NCBI RefSeq assembly: GCF_026781265.1
Contig: NZ_JAKUVC010000002.1
Coordinates: forward strand, 906,379-970,378
DNA: 64,000 nt
Direction: 5' to 3'
From: Streptococcus sanguinis
GTDB lineage: Bacteria > Bacillota > Bacilli > Lactobacillales > Streptococcaceae
Part shown: piece by piece, positions 27,921 through 34,825 of the stretch
Numbering within the stretch: the first letter of the stretch is position 1
How the letters are laid out: every line of letters starts with the position of its first letter
The notes under the pieces: model-generated
Database searches by the model: none
Seen by the model: the letters and a program-made list of their open reading frames with translations, nothing else
What the model was told of the DNA's origin: nothing
Made by a program: the position numbers and the translations under genes

Positions 27921-29044
27921 GTCCATTCCTCCTTTATCTGCTCTAAAGGCTGAGTTGATGCCAGATAGCCTTCCTCAGTCCCAAAGACGACCACTTCAAT
28001 GCTGACTTCTGGCTTACGATAGCGAAGCAGGCGCTCACTTCTAGCCTTAATCTTATCCGCCAAGACCTGATAGACACCCTCATAAGAAAATTCTTTAATG
28101 GCTGTCCCAGCTGCCTCGGTCGTCAAGCACTTATCAACCTTTTCCAGCAACTCCATGGGCGCCCCCATCAGGGCTAGATTAGCCACCAGAGTTTCCATAC
28201 GGGCATCCGAGTCCTTGCTGTGGGTAGAGAAAATCCCAGCCGCCACTTTGACAAACTTGCCCATGTGACCGATCATCAAAACCTTGGTAAATCCGATCCG
28301 CTGCACTTCTTTGAGGACATGGCCAACAAAGTTACTCATATTGACAATGCGCCCAGCTGAAATCCCCACAGTATTAGTAGCAAAATCTTCACCGTAATTC
28401 CCTGGCACCAAGACGACTGAGCGGTGCCCTTGATTGTAGAGCATGGTCAGCTCGATTGTGATAGCTGCTTTCCAGCTTTCCTCAGACATAGGATTGACAA
28501 TCCCTGTCGTCCCCAAGATTGAAATACCGCCGATAATACCTAGTCTAGAATTGTAGGTCAACTTGGCTGTTTCTTCTCCTCCGGGAACAGAAATGATGAC
28601 CCGCGCCCCACAGTTGGGACCGATAATCTTACGGACATGCTGCTCAATCATCCGTCTAGGAGTCGGATTGATGGCTGCCATGCCAACATCGCAGGCCAGT
28701 CCTTTCTCGGTCACACGCCCGACGCCCTGACCGCCGTCAATCTCGATTTCTGTCTGATCTGGCAGAAGGGTCACAGTCGAATAAATCAAGAGGCCGTGCG
28801 TCGCATCCGCATCATCTCCTCCGTCTTTTTCAATGGCAGCTGTCGCCTCTTCTGGTCCAAAGGATGGATTATGAACATCCATGGTCACTTCCACACCTGA
28901 AGCCGTATGCACAGTGACCTTTTCTTCTCTTTCCTGATTTAAGATCATAGTCAAGGCTGCAACGGTCGCCGCCGTCGCACAAGTACCAGTTGTAAAACCT
29001 TTTCTTAATTTCTTTCCATTGACATAAGCGTATTCATCCATCAT
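27917..29044 (-). CDS. cbiD: Cobalt-precorrin-5B C(1)-methyltransferase
   Basis: SAM-dependent methylation at C-1 in the anaerobic pathway; 375 residues. It has the CbiD N-terminal motif RKGFTTGTCATAATVAAL, DGGQGVGRVTEKGLA near residue 103, the STVTLLPD segment, and GNYGEDFA near residue 220. CbiD has no equivalent in the aerobic pathway, so it is good evidence of the route. Its ATG overlaps the last base of the cbiC2 stop. Confidence 0.94.
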   Translation of the reverse strand: MMDEYAYVNGKKLRKGFTTGTCATAATVAALTMILNQEREEKVTVHTASGVEVTMDVHNPSFGPEEATAAIEKDGGDDADATHGLLIYSTVTLLPDQTEIEIDGGQGVGRVTEKGLACDVGMAAINPTPRRMIEQHVRKIIGPNCGARVIISVPGGEETAKLTYNSRLGIIGGISILGTTGIVNPMSEESWKAAITIELTMLYNQGHRSVVLVPGNYGEDFATNTVGISAGRIVNMSNFVGHVLKEVQRIGFTKVLMIGHMGKFVKVAAGIFSTHSKDSDARMETLVANLALMGAPMELLEKVDKCLTTEAAGTAIKEFSYEGVYQVLADKIKARSERLLRYRKPEVSIEVVVFGTEEGYLASTQPLEQIKEEWT

Positions 29045-29748
29045 TAGCTCTCTCCTTTCTCCGGAGTCTGCTTTCTATCTGAAACACTGTAACGCTCATA
29101 GTCCGTAGTGCCTAGCTTGAGCTGGTAGAGGATGGCATTGATGACCGCCGCCGCAATGGTACTGCCGCCTTTTTGCCCCAGTGCCGCGATAGAAGGCACC
29201 GAACTTTCATGCAGTTTGAGCTTGGATTCTGCCGCTCCGACAAAGCCAACTGGAACCCCGACAACCGCATCCGGCTGCAAGCTTCCCTCTTCGACCATAT
29301 CCAAAACCTTAAAGATGGACGTTGGAGCATTCCCGAAGACAAAGAGTTTTGGACCATCCACTTTAGCTGCATATTCTACAGCAGCCATGGAGCGAGTAAT
29401 TCCTTTTTCCTTAGCTTCCTTAAAGATTGCTGGCTCATTGACCAGACAGCGATAGGAAACACCTAAGTCATCCAGCAGTTTTTTATTAAAACCACCCAAG
29501 ACCATGGTCGTATCTGTAAAAATAGTACCCTTGTTTCGGAGGACGTAGAGGATTTTTTCAATAACCTGATTGGAAAACTTTATATTGTAGAGGTAGTCAA
29601 AGTCTGCACTGGTAAAGACAACCCGCTTGAGCACTGCCTCTTCAAAAGGATCTGAAAAATGAATATCCAGATGCTCTTGGTCAATAATTTCCTGAATCTT
29701 ACTGAAACTAGCTTCTTCAATCTTGTGCGCTGCTTTTAGATAGGACAT
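29044..29748 (-). CDS. cbiC: Precorrin-8X methylmutase paralogue lacking the catalytic histidine
   Basis: Second of two tandem CbiC-family genes; 234 residues. Overall family features are intact (TDTTMVLGGFNKKLL, YRCLVNEP, ITRSMAAVEYA, FGNAPTS, PVGFVGAAESK). The expected catalytic histidine of the HTT/SxDFD motif is replaced: residue 45 is Phe (VVFTSADFDYL; codon TTT). The GAAESK motif is the classic form. It begins directly after the stop of the upstream copy. It may be an inactive partner forming a heterodimer, or a protein with a changed role. Confidence 0.85.
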   Translation of the reverse strand: MSYLKAAHKIEEASFSKIQEIIDQEHLDIHFSDPFEEAVLKRVVFTSADFDYLYNIKFSNQVIEKILYVLRNKGTIFTDTTMVLGGFNKKLLDDLGVSYRCLVNEPAIFKEAKEKGITRSMAAVEYAAKVDGPKLFVFGNAPTSIFKVLDMVEEGSLQPDAVVGVPVGFVGAAESKLKLHESSVPSIAALGQKGGSTIAAAVINAILYQLKLGTTDYERYSVSDRKQTPEKGES

Positions 29749-30447
29749 CTAGTTCTTTCCTCCTTCTTTACTGCTTGGCGTAGAGTAGCGGACATAGTCA
29801 TCCGTCACCACTTCTCTCAGCTGGTAGATAATGGCATTGATAATGGCTACTACAATCGTGCTGCCGCCTTTTCTGCCGAGATTGACAAGGGCCGGAAGAC
29901 CTGACTGAAGCAGTTCTTCTTTTGACTCTTCGACATTGATAAAGCCGACTGGAACCCCAATCACTGCATCCGCTTCTACCAATCCCTGATCTGCCAGCTC
30001 AATCAGATAAGATAAAGCCGTAGGAGCACCACCGAAGGCAAATACTTTAGGACCTTCAATCTTAGCTGCTATCTCAACAGCTGCCATAGCTCTGGTAATC
30101 TGCTTTTCCTTAGCCAGCGCAACCACTTCTTCATCACTGATTAAACAGCGGTAGCTTACACCCAGCTGGTCAAGCACGCGTTTATTAATCCCATTGAGAG
30201 AGATATTAGAGTCCAAGAGAATAGTCCCCTTAGCTCTAATGACCTCTTCTATTTTTTCAAGGACATTATGCTCAAATCGCATAGTATAGAGATAATCGAA
30301 ATCTCCCGTCGTATGGATAGCCCTCTTAATAATGGATTCTTCCATTTCCGAATGGAAGACATAATCAGGGTCTTTTTCAGTAATCGTAGTCTGAATAATT
30401 TGAAAACTCTTTTCCTCGATAGAGGAAGGATTTTGGATATATGTCAT
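29749..30447 (-). CDS. cbiC: Cobalt-precorrin-8X methylmutase
   Basis: Moves the C-11 methyl group to C-12 to give cobyrinate; 232 residues. The first of the two tandem copies keeps His45 in IHTTGDFDYLY, the residue expected to be catalytic, plus NGINKRVLDQLGVSYRCLI and ITRAMAAVEIA. It differs from the usual family at the PVGFxxAAESK motif, which reads PVGFINVEESK, and at GNAPTAL, which reads GGAPTAL. It follows cbiB after 9 bases and ends directly at cbiC2. Confidence 0.9.
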   Translation of the reverse strand: MTYIQNPSSIEEKSFQIIQTTITEKDPDYVFHSEMEESIIKRAIHTTGDFDYLYTMRFEHNVLEKIEEVIRAKGTILLDSNISLNGINKRVLDQLGVSYRCLISDEEVVALAKEKQITRAMAAVEIAAKIEGPKVFAFGGAPTALSYLIELADQGLVEADAVIGVPVGFINVEESKEELLQSGLPALVNLGRKGGSTIVVAIINAIIYQLREVVTDDYVRYSTPSSKEGGKN

Positions 30448-30456
30448 AGTATACTC

Positions 30457-31407
30457 CTAGAAATATGCTTGCTTTACTAAATAAAAAAGAGTGAACAAGA
30501 TTAAACCTGTCATGGTACTTGTATAAAGCAGAGAGATAGCCGTCTGAATATCATCTGCCTCAACCGGTCTGGAAGCTTCTCCAATGGTCGGCTTCTCAAT
30601 CAGCTCTCCGTGATAGACATGCGGTCCGCCCAGCTGAATGCCCAAAGCTCCAGCCACAACTGCCTCTGAAAAAGCACTGTTGGGACTAGCATGCTGGTAG
30701 CGATCCCGCCAGCCAATCCGCAGGGCTCCTTTGACATCCAGCAGTAAAATCTGACTGCTGAGAATCAAGAAAAGCCAAGTCAAACGCGCAGGAATCAGAT
30801 TGGCCAGATCATCCATCTTGGCAGATATGAGACCGATTTTGCGGTATTTCTCCGTCTTATAGCCCACCATAGAGTCCAAGGTGTTGATGGCTTTATACGT
30901 CACGGCTAAGATGGGGCCGCCTAGAAAGAGGCAGAGCAGAGGACCGATAACCCCGTCACTGGTATTTTCAGCCACCGTCTCAATCGTCGCCTTACTGATT
31001 TCCTCTGGTGTCAGCTGGGACGTTTCACGGCCGACAATCATGCCAACTTGCTTTCTAGCTTCTTCCAAAGTACCAAACTTGAGCGTATGGTAAACTTTTT
31101 GGGCCTCAAAAGCTAGACTCTTAGTCGCCAGACTGGCATAGGCCAGATAGATCCAGACGATCCAGTAGAGGACAGGATGAACCAGACCAGCCAGCCAGAG
31201 TAGCCCGTAGCCAACTCCCAGTGCCAGTCCAACTGTTGTCAGCCAGAGGAAAAAGCCAAATAGATAGGGCGAAAACTGCCTTTTCTCCTGCAAGCGCATG
31301 CATAGATAAATATAGGAACCTATCCACTTGACTGGATGAGGCCAGCTATAGGGGTCGCCAATCAGCCAGTCCAGTAAGACGGCTAGAAAAATTGCAATGA
31401 GTGTCAT
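30457..31407 (-). CDS. cbiB: Adenosylcobinamide-phosphate synthase
   Basis: Membrane enzyme of 316 residues that attaches aminopropanol or its phosphate to adenosylcobyric acid. Motifs are LDWLIGDPYSWPHPVKWIG near the N-terminus, AENTSDGVIGPLLCLFLGG near residue 145, the YKAINTLDSMVGYKTEKY segment, and HASPNSAFSEAVVAGALG near residue 240. The substrate aminopropanol phosphate would come from CobD, which is not in this window. Confidence 0.93.
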   Translation of the reverse strand: MTLIAIFLAVLLDWLIGDPYSWPHPVKWIGSYIYLCMRLQEKRQFSPYLFGFFLWLTTVGLALGVGYGLLWLAGLVHPVLYWIVWIYLAYASLATKSLAFEAQKVYHTLKFGTLEEARKQVGMIVGRETSQLTPEEISKATIETVAENTSDGVIGPLLCLFLGGPILAVTYKAINTLDSMVGYKTEKYRKIGLISAKMDDLANLIPARLTWLFLILSSQILLLDVKGALRIGWRDRYQHASPNSAFSEAVVAGALGIQLGGPHVYHGELIEKPTIGEASRPVEADDIQTAISLLYTSTMTGLILFTLFYLVKQAYF

Positions 31408-31408
31408 A

Positions 31409-32767
31409 TCAGTTCGCCTCTTTGATATAGTCCAGCCAGTTGGCTAGCAGCTGCTCGTCCTGATAAAAATGAACATGCAAGTAGCTGGCGAAGGTCCTAC
31501 CCTTTTGGTAACCGCCTGTCCAGGCAGCTACGACCTGACCGTCTCTGACCTTCTCTAGCTTGAGAACCGTATCTTCCTCCGTTTCAAAGACTGAATGGTG
31601 AAACTCATGTCCCCTGACAGCTGTACCTTTAGGACCAAAAAGACTGTCTATCTGCGTTTCTGCTTGGCAATAACCAAAGCTTTTCAGGCCGGGGGTCATC
31701 AGGCTCTTGCCCTTGAAAATGCCGACCATTTCATAGACCTGACCCTCTACTTCCAGCAGCTCTCCCAGATACATGAGGCCACCGCATTCTGCGTAGATTG
31801 GCCGGCCCTGCTCGTGAGCTTTCTTAACCGAAGCCCGAAAGTCAGCATTTGCCATCAGCTCCTGAGCGTAGACTTCTGGAAAACCACCGCCAAAATAATA
31901 AGCATCTGCAGCTGGCAGTTCCTTATCTTTCAGGGGGCTGAAAGGCACCAGCTGGACATTGAGCTCTCTTAAAAAGTCTAGATTGTCTTCATAGTAAAAG
32001 TGGAAAGCATCATCCAAAGCATAAGCCAAAGTTAAGGGCTGGTCATTGCGGATATGAAAAGGATTGGTCATCCGCTTATCGGGAAGTTCTGCCTTTTCCA
32101 GCAGCCTGTCTAGATTTATATGCTTGGCTGCTGCCGCTCCCAAGTCCTCAAATCGACGGTCCAAATCATCCATTTCTACATCAGGGATTAGACCCAGATG
32201 GCGCGATGGCAGTTCTGCTGTCGCATTCTTAGGCAGATAGCCTAGCACTTCAACATCCGTATAACGCTCAATGGCACCTTTGATGAGTTCATAGTGGTTC
32301 TGTGAAGCCACCCGATTGATAATGACCCCAGCAATATCCAAATCTGAATCAAAGGTCGCAAAGCCATGGACCATAGCAGCTGCCGAGGTAGATGTCGCCT
32401 TCCCATCGATAATCAAGACAACCGGAATGCCCAACTTCTTAGCAACAGAAGCAGAAGATGCACAGTCCTTGTCCGTTCCCAGACCATCAAAGAGCCCCAT
32501 GACGCCTTCGACCACTGCCACATCAGCGTCTCCATGCCATTTGTAGTAGGACCAAGCCAAACTCTGATCGTCCGGTATCATAAAGCTGTCCACATTCCGT
32601 GAAGGCCGCCTGGTAATCCGACCATGATAAGCTGTATCAATATAATCAGGTCCTACCTTATAAGGCTGGACCTGATAACCTCTGTCTACCAGAGCTTTCA
32701 AAATCCCTAGGGTAACTGTTGTCTTTCCGACACCGCTGGAAACACCAGCCAGCATAAATTGCTTCAT
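31409..32767 (-). CDS. cbiA: Cobyrinic acid a,c-diamide synthase
   Basis: First gene of the operon; 452 residues. It amidates the a and c carboxylates using glutamine and ATP. The N-terminal ATP-binding motif is AGVSSGVGKTTVTLG (residues 7-21); the C-terminal amidotransferase domain has its nucleophile Cys in YAECGGLMYLGE near residue 330 and the catalytic His in ASYLHVHF near residue 430. GGAG lies seven bases before the ATG. Its expression is probably set by the promoter, inverted repeat and attenuator upstream. Confidence 0.94.
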   Translation of the reverse strand: MKQFMLAGVSSGVGKTTVTLGILKALVDRGYQVQPYKVGPDYIDTAYHGRITRRPSRNVDSFMIPDDQSLAWSYYKWHGDADVAVVEGVMGLFDGLGTDKDCASSASVAKKLGIPVVLIIDGKATSTSAAAMVHGFATFDSDLDIAGVIINRVASQNHYELIKGAIERYTDVEVLGYLPKNATAELPSRHLGLIPDVEMDDLDRRFEDLGAAAAKHINLDRLLEKAELPDKRMTNPFHIRNDQPLTLAYALDDAFHFYYEDNLDFLRELNVQLVPFSPLKDKELPAADAYYFGGGFPEVYAQELMANADFRASVKKAHEQGRPIYAECGGLMYLGELLEVEGQVYEMVGIFKGKSLMTPGLKSFGYCQAETQIDSLFGPKGTAVRGHEFHHSVFETEEDTVLKLEKVRDGQVVAAWTGGYQKGRTFASYLHVHFYQDEQLLANWLDYIKEAN

Positions 32768-32790
32768 TACTTTACTCCAGATTTGCTGAT

Positions 32791-32839
32791 AAAAAAAGTA
32801 CTACAAAAAAAATAAGGAATTTTTATTTTTTTGTAGCAC
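32791..32839 (-). terminator. Intrinsic terminator (attenuator) in the cbiA leader
   Basis: On the minus strand the arm at 32823-32839 (5' arm, GUGCUAC followed by A-rich bases) pairs with 32798-32815 (3' arm, ending GUAGUAC), giving a stem of about 17 pairs with one G-U and one bulge, followed by seven U (32791-32797). It lies about 25 bases before the cbiA ATG and therefore would stop transcription before the operon. Its 5' arm overlaps the second small hairpin at 32832-32848, so the two are mutually exclusive. Confidence 0.8.
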
Positions 32840-32883
32840 CGTTGCTCACTTAATATGTAGAGCAAACACCCCGTTGTGTTCGC
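32832..32883 (-). promoter_or_regulatory. Candidate ANTAR (EutV-type) dual-hairpin antitermination element
   Basis: Hairpin P1 (32862-32883): an 8-pair stem, GCGAACAC with GUGUUUGC, one G-U, closes a six-base loop AACGGG. Hairpin P2 (32832-32848): UGAGC with GCUaCA, one bulged A, closes a six-base loop AACGGU. Both loops have A at position 1 and G at position 4, as required for recognition by ANTAR-domain antiterminators of the EutV group. The P2 core AGCAACGGUGCU is close to the conserved AGCAANGRRGCUY motif reported upstream of eut genes. P2 overlaps the terminator 5' arm. No B12 box was seen. Confidence 0.7.
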
Positions 32884-32892
32884 TTTCAGTTC

Positions 32893-32917
32893 TTATATTA
32901 AATTTATTTTAATATAA
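32893..32917. repeat. Perfect 10-base inverted repeat over the cbiA -10 region
   Basis: TTATATTAAA (32893-32902) and TTTAATATAA (32908-32917) are exact inverted repeats with a 5-base spacer. The repeat covers the -10 hexamer and predicted start point of the cbiA promoter, a position suited to a repressor. All bases are A or T, so chance symmetry is more likely than in mixed sequence. Confidence 0.5.
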
Positions 32918-32934
32918 AGCATAAAAGCTGTCAA
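32906..32934 (-). promoter_or_regulatory. Sigma-A promoter of the cobalamin operon
   Basis: Reading the minus strand, a perfect TTGACA -35 (32929-32934) and a TAAAAT -10 (32906-32911) are separated by 17 bases. Transcription would begin near 32899, giving a leader of about 130 bases before cbiA that contains the dual hairpins and the attenuator. Confidence 0.75.
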
Positions 32935-33021
32935 GTTTTTCCTAGAGCATCTGCGAAAAAAGTCAGGATTTTAGAGCGTCTCCACTGGAAATTGAGCATT
33001 TTTTACAATTCTGTTAAATTT

Positions 33022-33058
33022 AAAAAAACATCAGAAAAACGAACATTCCTGATGTTTT
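33022..33058 (-). terminator. Terminator after the ABC exporter operon
   Basis: AAAACATCAG (33025-33034) and CTGATGTTTT (33049-33058) form a 10-pair stem; on the minus strand the stem is followed by a run of T (complement of 33022-33028). It lies 10 bases after the stop of the second exporter gene. Confidence 0.75.
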
Positions 33059-33067
33059 ATTTGAGCA

Positions 33068-34825
33068 TCAACCTGCATCTTCCTCTACAAATTGACTATT
33101 ATAGAGGTCCGCATAGAAGCCATTCTGATTCATAAGTTCATCATGGTTGCCCTGCTCGATGATATTTCCATCGCGCATAACCAAGATGAGATCCGCATTG
33201 CGGATAGTGGACAGACGGTGAGCAATAACAAAGGAAGTCCGACCCTCCATTAGTTTGTCCATAGCCTTTTGAATCAGCTCCTCCGTCCGCGTATCCACTG
33301 ATGAAGTTGCCTCATCCAAGATCAAGAGCGGCGCATCTTTCAGCAGAGCACGAGCGATGGTCAACAGCTGCTTCTGACCGACCGATAAGTTGACCGTGTC
33401 ATCAAGCACTGTATCATAGCCCTGCGGCAGAGTCATGATAAAGTGATGAACACCGACCGCCTTCGCTGCAGCAACAACTGCTTCATCCGTCACATGCTCT
33501 TGATTGTAAATCAAGTTTTCTCGAATCGTTCCCTCAAAGAGCCAGGTATCCTGCAAGACCATTGAAAAGGCATCGTGAACCTCGGAGCGTTTCATATCCT
33601 TAATATCTATACCATCAATGCTGATACGTCCCTTATCAATTTCATAGAACTTCATAAGGAGATTAACGATGGTCGTCTTACCAGCACCCGTCGGACCGAC
33701 AATGGCAATCTTCTGTCCGGCTTTGGCCTGAGCTGAGAAATCATGAATGATGGTCTGGTCCGGCTTGTAACCGAAGAAGACATCTTCAAAGGCAACATCT
33801 CCCTTGACAGCAGTAAGCTGCTGCTCTTTATGCCGGTCGTCTTCTATCTCAGGCTCAGCCAGAAATTCAAGGACACGAACCAGTGCTGCACCAGCCTGCT
33901 GCAAGACAGTGATTCCTTGCGCAATCTGTGACAAAGACTGAGAGAAGGTCCGCACATAAACCATAAAGGCGACGATAATTCCGATACTAATAGAGCCATT
34001 AATCGCCAGAGCAGCACCGACCAAAATAACCAGCACATAGGCAAAATTCCCAGTAAAGAACATGAGCGGCATCATCATACCAGAGATAAATTGCGATTTC
34101 CAAATACTGTTATAGAGATTGTGATTGAGAACTGCAAAGCGCTCCTTAGACTGCTCAATGGCATTATAGCTGGTAACAACATTATGACCAGAGTACATCT
34201 CCTCCACATAACCGTTTACCGCAGCCAGATCGTTTTGTTGGGCGGTGAAATAGCCCTGAGACTTGCCCATGATGAGGCCGACAAAGACAAAACCGACTAT
34301 AGTAGCCAAGATGGTTACCAAGGCCAAGATCCAGTTCATGAAGAACATGGTCAGAACCACAGCCACCAAGAGCAAGCTGGCAGAGATAACATTCCCCAGA
34401 CTCTGGTTGAGGGATTGGCCGACCGTATCTACGTCATTGGTCACGCGCGACAGAGTATCCCCCTGAGAATGACCATCGAAATAGCCCAGCGGCAGCTTGT
34501 TAATTTTCTCTGCAATGGCCGTCCGCAGCCGCTTGGAGAAATACTGGATAACCGTACTGATGATAAAGGACTGGCCGTAGTTGAGCAGAGCTCCGACTGC
34601 ATAGAGCACGGTCAGTAGAAGGGCAATCTCAGACACAGCTTTTAAATCAATACTGGTAGCCAGACCTTCAGAGATAAGATTGGTAATTTCTTTTAGTTTA
34701 TTTGGCCCATAGACCGTGATAATGTTTGACAAGACAGCTCCCACAAATGCCAAAGCAAGAGGAAGCTGGAAGCCTTTGAGATAAGGCCGTATCTGGCTAA
34801 ATAATGAAGGCTTCTTATTTTCCAT
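33068..34825 (-). CDS. ABC multidrug exporter half-transporter, EfrB/LmrD type
   Basis: Exporter of 585 residues with an N-terminal six-helix transmembrane domain (about 15-320) and a C-terminal ATPase domain. Walker A is GPTGAGKTT near residue 380; Walker B LLILDEATSSVD keeps the catalytic Glu; the H-loop FVIAHRLST keeps His. The signature is LSVGQ instead of LSGGQ. This is the pattern of the consensus-Walker-B partner in heterodimeric exporters. Its start overlaps the first exporter gene by 11 bases. Substrate unknown; drugs or lipids are likely. Confidence 0.87.
   Translation of the reverse strand: MENKKPSLFSQIRPYLKGFQLPLALAFVGAVLSNIITVYGPNKLKEITNLISEGLATSIDLKAVSEIALLLTVLYAVGALLNYGQSFIISTVIQYFSKRLRTAIAEKINKLPLGYFDGHSQGDTLSRVTNDVDTVGQSLNQSLGNVISASLLLVAVVLTMFFMNWILALVTILATIVGFVFVGLIMGKSQGYFTAQQNDLAAVNGYVEEMYSGHNVVTSYNAIEQSKERFAVLNHNLYNSIWKSQFISGMMMPLMFFTGNFAYVLVILVGAALAINGSISIGIIVAFMVYVRTFSQSLSQIAQGITVLQQAGAALVRVLEFLAEPEIEDDRHKEQQLTAVKGDVAFEDVFFGYKPDQTIIHDFSAQAKAGQKIAIVGPTGAGKTTIVNLLMKFYEIDKGRISIDGIDIKDMKRSEVHDAFSMVLQDTWLFEGTIRENLIYNQEHVTDEAVVAAAKAVGVHHFIMTLPQGYDTVLDDTVNLSVGQKQLLTIARALLKDAPLLILDEATSSVDTRTEELIQKAMDKLMEGRTSFVIAHRLSTIRNADLILVMRDGNIIEQGNHDELMNQNGFYADLYNSQFVEEDAG

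Noticed and set aside
8099..32767. Horizontal transfer signs such as integrase, tRNA attachment site or IS elements around the cob operon
   Set aside because: The operon looks richer in G+C by eye than the fab region, but no mobility genes or direct repeats were seen at its ends; a windowed composition calculation would be needed.
32768..32899. Cobalamin (B12) riboswitch upstream of cbiA
   Set aside because: The leader is only about 130 bases and I could not find a B12 box or the usual conserved core; the hairpin-pair plus terminator layout fits an ANTAR element better.
32916..33021. Extra gene in the 300-base gap between cbiA and the exporter
   Set aside because: The gap is fully used by the cobalamin promoter and leader, AT-rich spacer, and the exporter terminator; no frame with start and ribosome binding site was seen.
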